The notes under the pieces are model-generated. The model made no database searches. It saw only the letters and a list, made by a program, of their open reading frames with translations, and was not told the origin of the DNA. A program made the position numbers and the translations under genes. From Granulicella sp. L60 (GTDB lineage: Bacteria; Acidobacteriota; Terriglobia; Terriglobales; Acidobacteriaceae), in assembly GCF_009765825.1 (NCBI RefSeq), contig NZ_LMUR01000010.1:571783-635782 (forward strand): a DNA stretch of 64,000 nucleotides. The letters run 5' to 3'. Below, piece by piece: positions 28,120 to 36,458 of the stretch. The stretch's first letter is position 1, and every line of letters begins with the position of its first letter.

Positions 28120-29391
28120 CTAGTCTATGTTTCCGCTTACTGCAAGACATGTCGCCTGTCCTACCGCTGTAAAGGTGGATCCTCGCGTCAGATCTGAAAG
28201 CTTACCCGTATTCCGATCAAGAACCTTACCCGTTACCGTGCCGTCTCCATTGGACGTATACAGGTATTGGTTTGAAGGGTCTTCCACCATGCATACTGGT
28301 GCTGCTCCGACAGGGTAAGGATTCAGTGGAGGATCCGGAATGGCCTGTAGAACGCTGGTCGTCGGCGTCAAGGTGAAGGCCGTGATGGAGCTGTTCGGAT
28401 TCGTTGTGTTTGTTGTCGACTGGTTAGCAACGTAGAAGTACTTGCTTGAGCTGTCCAACAAGGAATACACCGGATTGGAAGCCGGCGAAATGTTTGCTGT
28501 CGGTCCGCCCGTGAGAGTGTTCAGAGAGCACGCCGTCGCGCCAACAGTAAAGGGCAGAATTTGTCCTGGGCTGTTGGTGTTCGGAGCTCCTGAGTCTGTG
28601 ATGTAAACGGAACTCCCACCTGTGATGATCGAGGTCGCATGGGTCGCTCCCGTATTGATCGTCGAGTTGGTCGTCAGCGTCAGTTGTCCCGTTGCGCCAG
28701 AGGCGTAAGGGGATACAGTCTGATCCGAATTCAGCGTAAACAGGCAAGAACTCGCGAGGGTAAGCATCGTCGGCGTATTTCCAACAGGGAAGTAGGTCAA
28801 CTGAAGCTGCGTCACCGGGTCCTTGATCTGCTGATTGAGCACGAGCGTCAGGCGGCCTGTGTTCGGATCCACTGAAAATACCGTGATGTCGCCGAAGCAG
28901 GAGCCTGGCGTAGCGGCAGTGCCGCATACGGCAGTCGGTGCCACCTGGTCCAGCACATAGAGGAAGTTGCCCGTGCTGTCGTGCGCCGCCCAGACCGGGG
29001 TGGAACCCTGGCTCTGGAAGCACTGCTGGAAGGTCAATACACCCTGTCCGCCCACGCTGAACTCCGTGATGCCGCCCGTGGTCCCGCAAGGCAGATCTCC
29101 GGATGCGCTGGTGGTTGCACCGCCGCCCTTGTTGACGACATAGACGAAGCGACCGCCTGGCTTTACCACGATGGCGACCGGGTTCGACCCGCCAGAGGTA
29201 AACGGCGAGTGCGGAACCTGGGTCAGGTTTCCTGAAAAGTCGTCGATCTTGAAAGCTGCAATCTGGTTGTACTGCGTTCCCAGAACCCACATGAACCCGA
29301 TCGTGCCGCCACCGCACGCCGTCATGCCCAGACCCATCGCTACGGAGACTACCAAGGCCATTGAAACACGGCCAATCCTGCTCAACTTCAT
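28120..29391 (-). CDS. Beta-propeller lipoprotein, lactonase-like (paralog 2)
   Basis: A 423-residue exported protein with lipobox GMTAC followed by three Gly. Blades include SNPVAIVVKPGGRFVYVVNK, TPVWAAHDSTGNFLYVLDQ and NPVYSLLDSSSKYFYVANQ. It is organised like the gene downstream (26703-28013), same strand, 106 bp apart, and both start with a basic N terminus and a short lipoprotein signal; a tandem duplication is likely. AAGGA lies six bases before ATG 29391. Confidence 0.8.
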   Translation of the reverse strand: MKLSRIGRVSMALVVSVAMGLGMTACGGGTIGFMWVLGTQYNQIAAFKIDDFSGNLTQVPHSPFTSGGSNPVAIVVKPGGRFVYVVNKGGGATTSASGDLPCGTTGGITEFSVGGQGVLTFQQCFQSQGSTPVWAAHDSTGNFLYVLDQVAPTAVCGTAATPGSCFGDITVFSVDPNTGRLTLVLNQQIKDPVTQLQLTYFPVGNTPTMLTLASSCLFTLNSDQTVSPYASGATGQLTLTTNSTINTGATHATSIITGGSSVYITDSGAPNTNSPGQILPFTVGATACSLNTLTGGPTANISPASNPVYSLLDSSSKYFYVANQSTTNTTNPNSSITAFTLTPTTSVLQAIPDPPLNPYPVGAAPVCMVEDPSNQYLYTSNGDGTVTGKVLDRNTGKLSDLTRGSTFTAVGQATCLAVSGNID

Positions 29392-29412
29392 GCGCTTCCT
29401 TAATCCTCGCCA

Positions 29413-29431
29413 GTGAACGGGTCTCGTTCAC
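29413..29431. promoter_or_regulatory. Palindrome upstream of beta-propeller gene
   Basis: GTGAACG, five bases, CGTTCAC: a perfect inverted repeat 22 bases before the start of the gene ending at 28120. It could be an operator or a leader hairpin; no matching copy precedes the paralog. Confidence 0.3.
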
Positions 29432-29745
29432 CTTCTGCCGCGAGCAAATCTGTAGGGTTACGATTCCTCCGCTTATTGTAGAAGCTGTCGCGACTTTGTG
29501 CCACTTGTCGTCAGGATTCTGCCAATCTGCGCGCTGTTTTCTGAAGTTACTGCCTAGGGGTTACCTCCGCTTGACATGCTTGAATATACGGAAAAGGCGA
29601 TGAGCGGACCATGTCTCAAGTCACGCCTTTACGTTTGTCGATAATCGGGGAATATCGTGGGCTGCTTTGAATAGTTGAGTTCCATCATCGCACTAACGCG
29701 ACATGATGGAACAGCAGACGTCACCTCATGTATAGCCAAAGCAAA
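29432..29745. other. Gene-free stretch
   Basis: About 310 bp between the beta-propeller lipoprotein and the MCE gene terminator. I see no convincing gene or repeat; it should hold the promoter of the lipoprotein pair. Confidence 0.4.
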
Positions 29746-29750
29746 GAAAA

Positions 29751-29775
29751 GCGGGCCAGGCTAAGCCTGACCCGC
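29751..29775 (-). terminator. Terminator after the MCE gene
   Basis: GCGGG-CAGG pairs with CCTG-CCCGC around one mismatch with a 5-nt loop; on the minus strand it is followed by TTTTCTTTGC. It lies 44 bases past the stop codon of the MCE protein. Confidence 0.75.
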
Positions 29776-29818
29776 CGTGATTCTGTTGCTGATGTGTTGC
29801 AGTGCGTGAAGGCGATCC

Positions 29819-30904
29819 TTAGAAGATCTTCAGGTGGATCGTCAGGTACTTCTTCGGGTCGCTGCGAATCGTCGTCACCAGATCGGTGCTGGCGGTGAGC
29901 AGCTTGTTGACATTGGTGTAGGCTGCATCGTCGGTGGCCAGCTTGCCCAGGGTTCCTCGACCGTCGTTCACACCTGAGATCAGCTCATTCACCTGTGCCA
30001 GCGTGTGGCTCAGATCCTGCCGGAACTTCGGATCCTTCAACATCAGTCCCAGACCGCCTTTGCCCTCATCCGCCTGCGCAAGAATGGAGTTCGCATGGAC
30101 GAGCGTTGAGTTCAGGTTCTTGTACATCGAATCGTCTTTGAGCAACATGCCTGCGGTACCCTTGCCGCTGTCCAATGCGTTAGCGATGTCCTCAAGCTTC
30201 GCGGCGGTGCCATTCAGGCGGTTATACAGGGCGTCGTCCGTAACCAGCTTGCCGATCGACCCGCGACCCGCGTTGATGTTCTTCTCCAGCGTAAGCAGCT
30301 CGTTTACCGTGGCGTTGGCCTTGTTGTACAGATCGGGGTTGTTGATCAACTGCCCGATGGAACCCTTGCCTGACTGCAGGTTATCCACAATCACGTTCAT
30401 CTTCGCCAGAATCACGTTCAGGCTCTCGATGGTTCCCTGGCTGGCTTTCACCACATCAGTCAGGCTTGGCGTCTCTGTCGTCTTCAGGACATCACCGTCC
30501 TGCAATGGAGGCCCTACGGCGAACTGGCTGTTGATATCCACCACCGTGTCGCCCAGCACCCCTACGGTCGATAACGACGCCTTCGAGTCCTTCTTCAGGT
30601 TGACTGCAAACTTGTCATTCAGCTTCATCGTGACCTTCACCGGCGTCAGCTTATGCTCCGGTGAGTTATCGATCGTCACAGTCTTTACCGTGCCGATGGT
30701 TACGCCCTCAAGGTTCACTGCCGCGCCTGTCTTCAGGCCTGCGGAGTTCTCAAAATACGTCGCAACCGTCAGCTTATGTGAGAGGATCCCGAGTCCTGAA
30801 GAACTGGTCATCAGGAACAGCAGCGTGACCAGGACCACCGTAGAGATCAATACGATTACGCCCACCTTCAACTGCGACCATCGAACTTCCTGCTGGCTGG
30901 GCAT
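29819..30904 (-). CDS. MCE/MlaD family protein with five 34-residue repeats
   Basis: A 361-residue protein with one N-terminal membrane helix (residues about 13-33) and an MCE domain (about 43-130, with YFENSAGLKTGAAVNLEGV and GVLGDTVVDI). MCE proteins form hexameric rings that carry lipids between inner and outer membrane. The C-terminal half is a helical region in which the motif G-K/R-G-x-x-G-x-L/M occurs at residues 179, 213, 247, 281 and 315, exactly 34 apart, each followed by a D/N-rich turn and Y/F. No MlaE permease or MlaF ATPase adjoins it. AGGAG lies just before ATG 30904. Confidence 0.88.
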   Translation of the reverse strand: MPSQQEVRWSQLKVGVIVLISTVVLVTLLFLMTSSSGLGILSHKLTVATYFENSAGLKTGAAVNLEGVTIGTVKTVTIDNSPEHKLTPVKVTMKLNDKFAVNLKKDSKASLSTVGVLGDTVVDINSQFAVGPPLQDGDVLKTTETPSLTDVVKASQGTIESLNVILAKMNVIVDNLQSGKGSIGQLINNPDLYNKANATVNELLTLEKNINAGRGSIGKLVTDDALYNRLNGTAAKLEDIANALDSGKGTAGMLLKDDSMYKNLNSTLVHANSILAQADEGKGGLGLMLKDPKFRQDLSHTLAQVNELISGVNDGRGTLGKLATDDAAYTNVNKLLTASTDLVTTIRSDPKKYLTIHLKIF

Positions 30905-31133
30905 AGATCTCCTGATTCTCCTTTAGGCTTCTTTTATCACGTTGCAACAACAGGACATTTCCGTTCTCTTCTGCGCTTCGACACAACAGAGCTTCCGGTA
31001 ATTGAGAGGATACATGACCCACCTCCGATACTCGCTGAGAAAACGCGATCGATCAATCAAGCTAAAAGGGCTTTGTCTTCAATGGATGCCAAAATCTTGC
31101 TGATGGTTTCAATCTTCCCTCAATTCGCGTATT

Positions 31134-31514
31134 TCAATCCTCCACCACCACTACGGCCATGGCCATCTCCCGGCTGTGGGTGAGGCTCAGTTGGATTCTG
31201 CGCACCCCCATCACGCTGGCGAGCTCGGCAGCCCTTCCGCTGAGGTGTAGCGTCGGCCGTCCGCTGGGCTCGCGCCTTACCTCAAACTCCTTCCAGCTCA
31301 CCCCATGGCTGATTCCGGTTCCCAGAGCCTTGGCTCCAGCCTCTTTTGCTGCGAATCGAGCGGCAAAGCTCTCAGCTGCGTTTTTTTTCTTCCGCATGCA
31401 GTAGGAGATCTCCCCTTCCGTGAAGATTCGGTCCAGAAACCGCTGCCCAAACCGGTCGATCGTCTCTTGGAGACGCCTGGTCTCGATCAGATCCGTCCCT
31501 AACCCCAGCACCAT
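31134..31514 (-). CDS. acpS: Holo-[acyl-carrier-protein] synthase
   Basis: Transfers 4'-phosphopantetheine from CoA to acyl carrier protein, activating fatty acid synthesis. 126 residues, normal length. The metal-binding Asp is in LGTDLIE and the Glu in RFAAKEAGAKALG; the end SLTHSREMAMAVVVVE is also typical. The start at ATG 31514 has GAGG about eight bases upstream; the longer frame to 31529 is less likely. About 230 bp separate it from the MCE gene downstream. Confidence 0.95.
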   Translation of the reverse strand: MVLGLGTDLIETRRLQETIDRFGQRFLDRIFTEGEISYCMRKKKNAAESFAARFAAKEAGAKALGTGISHGVSWKEFEVRREPSGRPTLHLSGRAAELASVMGVRRIQLSLTHSREMAMAVVVVED

Positions 31515-31731
31515 ACTGCAACCTCGCACACTTATCCTCCTACACTCCCGCCGTTCTGTCGCCTGATTGCCAGGATGTTTGGGAGGGAATCACAATCCTC
31601 CTGTTATGAGCGTGGTAACCGCTTAGAGGTCACGTGACCACCGTACCTGTCTCCGGGTTCACGCTTCGCCGGGTGTGTCCGATGAAGGTCCTAGCGGCGA
31701 ATACGCTCTTTCCGTTGCGGAGACTACTACC

Positions 31732-32097
31732 ATGCAATCGCTCGACATCCAGGGCTTCAGCTACGAAGAGCGCCACGGCCTGTTGCCCACGCTCACCTCG
31801 GCGTTCGCGGAGTGTGGCGGCTGGGTCCTCGACCGCAGGACACTCTCGCCGAACTCCATGGAGTTCCGCCTCGAGATTCAGCTTCGGGCCATCCTCGATC
31901 TCTATGCATCTATTGTCTCTTCGGGGCTTGAGCTTACACGCGATGGACATCTGGGTCTCACCCATCTATGCACCTGCCGCAGAAACCTCATGAGTTCTGC
32001 GGATCTTGGCCAGATCGTGGCCATTCGGCTCCAGATCAGCTTTCTTGAGGATGTGACGCTGCACTCGCTGTTTCTTGCCGGCAGGGTGCCTGCTTGA
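31732..32097 (+). CDS. Conserved-looking hypothetical protein
   Basis: Not recognised. A 121-residue soluble protein with no signal peptide or membrane helix. Two predicted beta-rich parts surround WVLDRRTLSPNSMEFRLEIQ and a central helix; the Cys pair in HLCTCRRN near residue 80 could bind metal. The start at ATG 31732 has GGAG nine bases upstream; a GTG at 31675 is the longer alternative. Convergent with the next gene, 25 bp apart. Confidence 0.6.
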   Translation: MQSLDIQGFSYEERHGLLPTLTSAFAECGGWVLDRRTLSPNSMEFRLEIQLRAILDLYASIVSSGLELTRDGHLGLTHLCTCRRNLMSSADLGQIVAIRLQISFLEDVTLHSLFLAGRVPA

Positions 32098-32122
32098 GCA
32101 GGACCCTGGGGAATTCGCAGCG

Positions 32123-32716
32123 CTAGCGGGCTAGATCTACCGCGGTGTGACGGTGCAGGAGGCTGTCCGAGTCGCCGATGACCATGACTCCGGGCTGCTT
32201 CCAGCCGTGCGTGAAGACCAGCTTTAGTCCTGTTGCGTCGCCGGACACTTTGAATACGGGTTCGCTCACCACGGAGGCTCCGGGCGCTACGGTTGCGGTT
32301 AGCCGTACTCCGCTAATTCCTGTGGACTGCTCCCATCGCCGGCCTTGCGCGTCGAGCATGTAGGCGTGGATGAGGTTGTCGCTTTTGGTGCTTGTTCCGC
32401 GGTTTGTGATTTGGATGGGTACGCGGATCAGTCGTCTGCCGTCGCGGATGAGATAGCCCGGGACCTCCTCTGTTCCGGTGACGATGAAGCACATCTTACC
32501 GAAGCATTGCTGCTGTCCGATGGCTATGATCCTTTGTTTCTGCAAAAGGGAAAACCCAATCAATGTAAGGAGATAGAGGATCCAAACGGCGGCCAGCCAG
32601 GCTACTCCGCGCCTTACGCGATTCCTCTCGCCGCGCCGGTGCGAGACGATGATTCCCAGCAGACCTATCGCCGTCCACGCTGCTATACCTGCCAGCAAAA
32701 GCTCTGTTGCCTTCAT
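32123..32716 (-). CDS. Membrane-anchored protein with Ig-like extracytoplasmic domain
   Basis: A 197-residue protein with two N-terminal helices (about residues 5-24 and 36-57) and a C-terminal soluble domain. The domain pattern RRLIRVPIQITNRGTSTKSD, DAQGRRWE and a stretch of alternating hydrophobic residues resembles the DUF4352-type immunoglobulin-like fold; this is a weak match. Two Cys (QQCFGKMC) may form a disulfide. The start at ATG 32716 is preceded by GAGGGTGGG. Divergent from the ABC ATPase, 35 bp apart, so the promoters may overlap. Confidence 0.55.
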   Translation of the reverse strand: MKATELLLAGIAAWTAIGLLGIIVSHRRGERNRVRRGVAWLAAVWILYLLTLIGFSLLQKQRIIAIGQQQCFGKMCFIVTGTEEVPGYLIRDGRRLIRVPIQITNRGTSTKSDNLIHAYMLDAQGRRWEQSTGISGVRLTATVAPGASVVSEPVFKVSGDATGLKLVFTHGWKQPGVMVIGDSDSLLHRHTAVDLAR

Positions 32717-32751
32717 CCCACCCTCGTTCACGATAGACTTCAAAGAACTAC

Positions 32752-33507
32752 ATGTCTGTTTATTCTTCCACGTTGCAGCCCGACCCATCCCTTAGCTCCG
32801 CTGCAACTCCTATCATTCTGGCTCGAAACGTTGGCAAGACGTACCGCTCCGGGAAGCTTGAGGTTCCGGCTCTACGCGATGTTAATTTTGCGATTACACC
32901 GGGGGAGTTCGTTGCGATTGTTGGGCCTTCGGGTTCGGGTAAGTCGACGCTGTTCTATATTCTTGGCGGACTTACGGGCGCGACGACGGGGTCGGTTCTG
33001 ATTGATGGCATTGACTTTGCCACGTTGACCGACGCGGAGCGGACGAAGACGCGGCGGGCGAAGATCGGGTTTATCTTTCAGCGGTTCAACCTTTTGCCTA
33101 CGCTCTCGGCGATGGGGAATATTGAGATCGCCCACGATATCGCGAACCTTGGGTCTGCGGCGAAGCGTGAGCTGGATCGTCCTTTGCTTGAGCATCTTAC
33201 GGAGATGTTGGGGATTCAGGGGCGGCTGGAGCATAGGCCGAATGAGCTGTCGGGCGGCGAGCAGCAGAGGGTGGCGATTGCGCGGGCTTTGATCAATCGA
33301 CCGGCGATTGTGCTGGCGGATGAGCCTACGGGAAATCTGGATACGAAGAACTCGGATGCGGTGTTGAAGATGCTGCGACAGTCGAGCCGGGATTTGAAGC
33401 AGACGGTGCTGATGATTACGCACAACCCGGAGGCTGCCCAGATCGCCGACCGGATTCTGCACATGCGCGATGGAGAGATTACGCACATCGAGACGGTCCA
33501 GAGATAG
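32752..33507 (+). CDS. ABC transporter ATP-binding protein, LolD/MacB type
   Basis: A 251-residue ATPase. Visible are Walker A GPSGSGKSTLFY, Q-loop FIFQRFNLLPTLSAMGN, signature LSGGEQQRVAIARAL, Walker B IVLADEPTGNLD and switch His in MITHNPEAA. The NLLPTLSAMGNI and NLDT segments place it in the LolD/MacB/FtsE group, whose partners are FtsX-like permeases. No permease gene adjoins it here. An N-terminal extension of about 20 residues precedes the usual start of the fold. Confidence 0.92.
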   Translation: MSVYSSTLQPDPSLSSAATPIILARNVGKTYRSGKLEVPALRDVNFAITPGEFVAIVGPSGSGKSTLFYILGGLTGATTGSVLIDGIDFATLTDAERTKTRRAKIGFIFQRFNLLPTLSAMGNIEIAHDIANLGSAAKRELDRPLLEHLTEMLGIQGRLEHRPNELSGGEQQRVAIARALINRPAIVLADEPTGNLDTKNSDAVLKMLRQSSRDLKQTVLMITHNPEAAQIADRILHMRDGEITHIETVQR

Positions 33508-33511
33508 AGTT

Positions 33512-33705
33512 TCTGGTGCGTTTTTTCTAGGCGTGGTGGATAGGCGTTTTTGCAGGGGTTTTTGGCAAAAAGTGGGTGCAAGACGTGGTTTTTTGCTGGT
33601 GAGTTCTGGTACTTAGCGTGGTGAACGTGGTGGGTTCGCGGTCACTTTTTGGGGTGGGAAAAGTACGTCAGGTTTTTCAACTTTATTTTTCGACTCTTTC
33701 TACGT
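33512..33705 (+). repeat. Dispersed intergenic repeat family 1, copy B
   Basis: Starts five bases after the ABC ATPase stop codon. It aligns with 11385-11575 almost base for base through GCGTGGTGGATAGGCG, TTTTTGCAGGGG, GGCAAAAAG, GGTGCAAGACGTGG, TTGCTGGTGAGTT and AAGTACG, then drifts. In both copies the plus-strand text has the same orientation. It ends close to a GTCCTTCACTTCGTTCAGGA block at 33746-33765 that I also recall from acidobacterial intergenic DNA. Confidence 0.8.
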
Positions 33706-33807
33706 GGGCGAGTACACCGGCGATTGGGTCAGGCGAAATACAGGGGTCCTTCACTTCGTTCAGGATGACGACGTAAACGGACAACCAAGCGGACACGGGC
33801 TTGGTCG

Positions 33808-34233
33808 CTACTTTGGTGGGGTGAAGCTGACGATGACGATGGTCTGGACGTATCTGGCCTTGCCGTTGAGTTGGTAGGGCTTGTAGGTCCATTGGCGGAC
33901 GGCGGCGAGGGCGGGTTCGCGCAGGAGATCCGGGCCGGAGAGTGCGGTGAGTTGGGATACGTTGCCGTCGGGGTCGATGACGGCGACGAGGGATATTGCG
34001 CCGCTAATGCCGTTGGCGTTGGGTGGGTAGGTGGGTTCCACGCGGTGCTGGAGGAGTGCGGCCATGACGCCGCTGGAGACCCGCATGGGGTGGTCTTTGG
34101 TTCCCGCGCCTGCGGCGGGCAGGTTTGACGGTGGGCCTGAGCTGTCTGAAGCGCTATCGGACTGTGCGTGTGCAGTGCAGGCGCCGAGGGTTGCGGCCAG
34201 GGTCAGGACTACGATTCGAATTGCCGCTCGCAT
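33808..34233 (-). CDS. TonB C-terminal domain protein
   Basis: A 141-residue exported protein. A signal peptide (residues 1 to about 24, cleaving near AHA) is followed by a Ser/Gly/Pro linker and a TonB C-terminal domain: VEPTYPPNANGISGAISLVA, VIDPDGNVSQLTALSGPDLL and AALAAVRQWTYKP. It lacks a membrane-spanning TonB N terminus and box of prolines, so it is a periplasmic TonB-C protein, not an energy transducer in the strict sense. The start at ATG 34233 has GAGG upstream. Confidence 0.8.
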   Translation of the reverse strand: MRAAIRIVVLTLAATLGACTAHAQSDSASDSSGPPSNLPAAGAGTKDHPMRVSSGVMAALLQHRVEPTYPPNANGISGAISLVAVIDPDGNVSQLTALSGPDLLREPALAAVRQWTYKPYQLNGKARYVQTIVIVSFTPPK

Positions 34234-34356
34234 GCTTTTTCCTCTCCTCTGTCTCTCATTTGCCAACTGTCTTCCTTGTCTTCTGCTTGTTCGTTCGTTG
34301 CGTCTGATGTGAGTTGACGCATGAGCCTGAATTTGGACCGCCTGCTGTCTCTGGAC

Positions 34357-34515
34357 TTACGGGAGGTCGATCTCACATGGCTGAAATGGAACGCCCCATA
34401 AGACTAGGCCCTCATAGAGGATTTGCGCATAGGGCTTAATCTCTTCAGCTACCCGCTCGACGAGTGACTCGGCGATAATGCGCTCGTTGACGACCCGCGC
34501 GGAAGGACTATCTGT
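34357..34515 (-). pseudogene. Remnant of a coding sequence
   Basis: About 50 codons on the minus strand read as good protein: RVVNERIIAESLVERVAEEI, then KPYAQILYEGLVLWGVPFQP, and end at a stop codon, but a TAA lies just upstream and there is no start. It looks like the 3' end of a decayed gene. I do not recognise the family. It occupies the 392-bp gap before the alpha/beta hydrolase gene. Confidence 0.3.
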
Positions 34516-34625
34516 TTAGCATTTAGCAGGACTATGGTTTTGATCCAAGGCGCAAAGTCCTCGCGGCAGATTAGGCCGCCATGTTAAATCGGATCATTGA
34601 AAGCCATCTGACTTCGCGAGACACG

Positions 34626-35642
34626 CTATTGCGGCAAGGTGTTGATGAATCCATCGAGCGCCTTTCTCGTCTCAGTCCCGTTTGATTCGAAGATAAAGTG
34701 ATCTGCGTTTGGGATCCGGACTACTACGGCCTGCGGATTGCCCCGGCTGAAGGCATCGGCCTGTGCTGAAGTCTCGGATTGATCTTTATCCTGAGCTGCT
34801 TTCAGAGCCTCCGGATGATCTTTGAACTGAACCCCAAATGAGTGTGGGTCGGCATACAGTGCCAAGATGGGGCATTTGACCCCGCCGAACTTCTGTTCAC
34901 CGCGGAAAATGGCGACATCCACTCTGTTCGCTGCCGTGTCCTCGGGTGCAGGGGCACTGTCTGGTGCGGCGGCGAAGCGTGCCTGATAAGGGGCGAGGTC
35001 TTTCTGGAAACGTGGCAGCGTTGCCACAATGTCCGCCAAGAGTTCCTTACGTTCCTTCATAGGCACGAGTGCCGTAAAGCGATCGAGTTGTTGACGCAGT
35101 GTGTTGTAGTCGATGGTCAGGTCTCCCGTCCCAGCGTCATAGAACGAATAAGCGTAACCCGCGTCTAGATAAACCAGCCCGGCAACTCTGTCGGGCGCCC
35201 GTATACCGATTGAACTCAACTCCTCGCCCGCTATTGAGTGGCCAACCAACACTGGCCGTACCAGCTTTAGCTGCTCCACTACCGCAAGAACATCATCCCC
35301 AAGCCGGTCTGCTGAGTAATTTGCGTCCGTGGTCGGCGGAACACTTGAATTACCATATCCGCGGCGAGTAATCGCATAAACGTGATACTTCGTAATTAAC
35401 GTAGGCGCAAACTGGTCGAACACGTGAGCGGTAAAACCTTTCCCCGCTAACAGAACGAGCGGCCGGCCGGTCCCTCCCCAGTCAAGAACCTCCAGCGCGA
35501 CATCGTTTTCAACATTAATCATTCGCACCGCATGCGGTGAAGTGTCCTGTACGGTGTGTGACGCGGCATCCTGCGCGCGAAGCATGCAGATGAAGCAAAA
35601 AAAGATTACAACGTGAAAAGCGTGTGATCTGTGTAGTCTCAT
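34626..35642 (-). CDS. Alpha/beta hydrolase, exported
   Basis: A 338-residue protein with an N-terminal signal peptide (residues about 1-24). The hydrolase fold shows LVLLAGKGFTAHVFDQFAP (oxyanion part), the nucleophile elbow GHSIAGEE, and the catalytic His in PNADHFIFESNG. The substrate is unknown; such exported forms act on esters or epoxides. The start at ATG 35642 has GGAG eight bases upstream and begins with the signal peptide; the frame runs open to 35702. Base composition here is more balanced than in the neighbours. Confidence 0.85.
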   Translation of the reverse strand: MRLHRSHAFHVVIFFCFICMLRAQDAASHTVQDTSPHAVRMINVENDVALEVLDWGGTGRPLVLLAGKGFTAHVFDQFAPTLITKYHVYAITRRGYGNSSVPPTTDANYSADRLGDDVLAVVEQLKLVRPVLVGHSIAGEELSSIGIRAPDRVAGLVYLDAGYAYSFYDAGTGDLTIDYNTLRQQLDRFTALVPMKERKELLADIVATLPRFQKDLAPYQARFAAAPDSAPAPEDTAANRVDVAIFRGEQKFGGVKCPILALYADPHSFGVQFKDHPEALKAAQDKDQSETSAQADAFSRGNPQAVVVRIPNADHFIFESNGTETRKALDGFINTLPQ

Positions 35643-35748
35643 TGGCCAACTCCGGTACAGCTTTCTTGATTGAAGGACTTTCTGGGCGCGACGCGAGGAC
35701 AAAGGACAACAAAGTGGAGGGAAGAACTCTCGCTGATAGAAACGTTCG

Positions 35749-36108
35749 CTAGAAACTCGACATCACCATCTCCAGACAAAGAACAATGCTAAAGATGCTG
35801 AACAGGCAAGAGAAAACGAGGAAGCCTCCTTGTGCGATCTGAGTCAAAAGAGCAGAGGGACTCATCTGCTCGATCGGTGGTCCAAGCGTTTCTGGCTGCT
35901 GCTGGTCGCGCAATATGCGTTGAATGAAAGCTGAATGGGCGGCATCCAGTAACAGTTGCGCGCAAAGAACAACGCGAGCTACGCCGCCTTCGCCGCAACG
36001 CATCTGTTCATCAAAGATCCAAAGCATTTCCTCACCGAATTCGGCCCGGAACTCGTGAGGTTGCAGATGCAAAATGAAACCGTAGGCGATGCGAGCGAAA
36101 GTTCTCAT
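35749..36108 (-). CDS. PadR-linked small membrane protein
   Basis: A 119-residue protein overlapping the PadR gene stop by four bases (ATGA). The N-terminal half has the pattern ILHLQPHEFRAEFGEEMLWI, like the N-terminal prefix found on some PadR-controlled permeases, and the C-terminal end (about residues 92-117) is one membrane helix. The permease itself is missing. It may be a free-standing version of the prefix or the remnant of a lost permease. No exact function is known. Confidence 0.65.
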   Translation of the reverse strand: MRTFARIAYGFILHLQPHEFRAEFGEEMLWIFDEQMRCGEGGVARVVLCAQLLLDAAHSAFIQRILRDQQQPETLGPPIEQMSPSALLTQIAQGGFLVFSCLFSIFSIVLCLEMVMSSF

Positions 36109-36458
36109 GCGTTTCTCGGCCTCCTCAGACGCGAGTGCGCAGCGACAAGGTTCTCCAGCCGCGCGATCTCAGTAGCAAGAATCTTGCGGCCATTCGGTGT
36201 AATTCTGTAGAAGCGCCGGTCGTCTTCCTTGTCGTTGCTCTCCGCGCGCGGCGCATCAACAACAAGTCCTGCGTTCATCAATTTCTTCAGATTGTCGTAG
36301 AGCGTTCCTGGTCCTACACCATAGTTACCCCCGCTTAGCTGAAGAACCTCCTGAACGATTCCGTAACCATGCAGGTCTTTGCCGGCCAGAGCAAGAAGGA
36401 TGTATTGAGCGGCGGTGGAAAGTGGCGCGGTTGATGGCTCAGACTTTATCGGCTTCAT
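36105..36458 (-). CDS. PadR family transcriptional regulator
   Basis: A 117-residue winged-helix regulator: TAAQYILLALAGKDLHGYGI, then VGPGTLYDNLKKLMNAGLVV (recognition helix and wing) and DRRFYRITPNGRKIL. It probably represses its own operon with the 119-residue membrane protein. The start is ATG 36458, which lies inside a palindrome (36457-36475); the open frame extends to 36557, but the leading residues do not look like PadR. Confidence 0.85.
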   Translation of the reverse strand: MKPIKSEPSTAPLSTAAQYILLALAGKDLHGYGIVQEVLQLSGGNYGVGPGTLYDNLKKLMNAGLVVDAPRAESNDKEDDRRFYRITPNGRKILATEIARLENLVAAHSRLRRPRNA

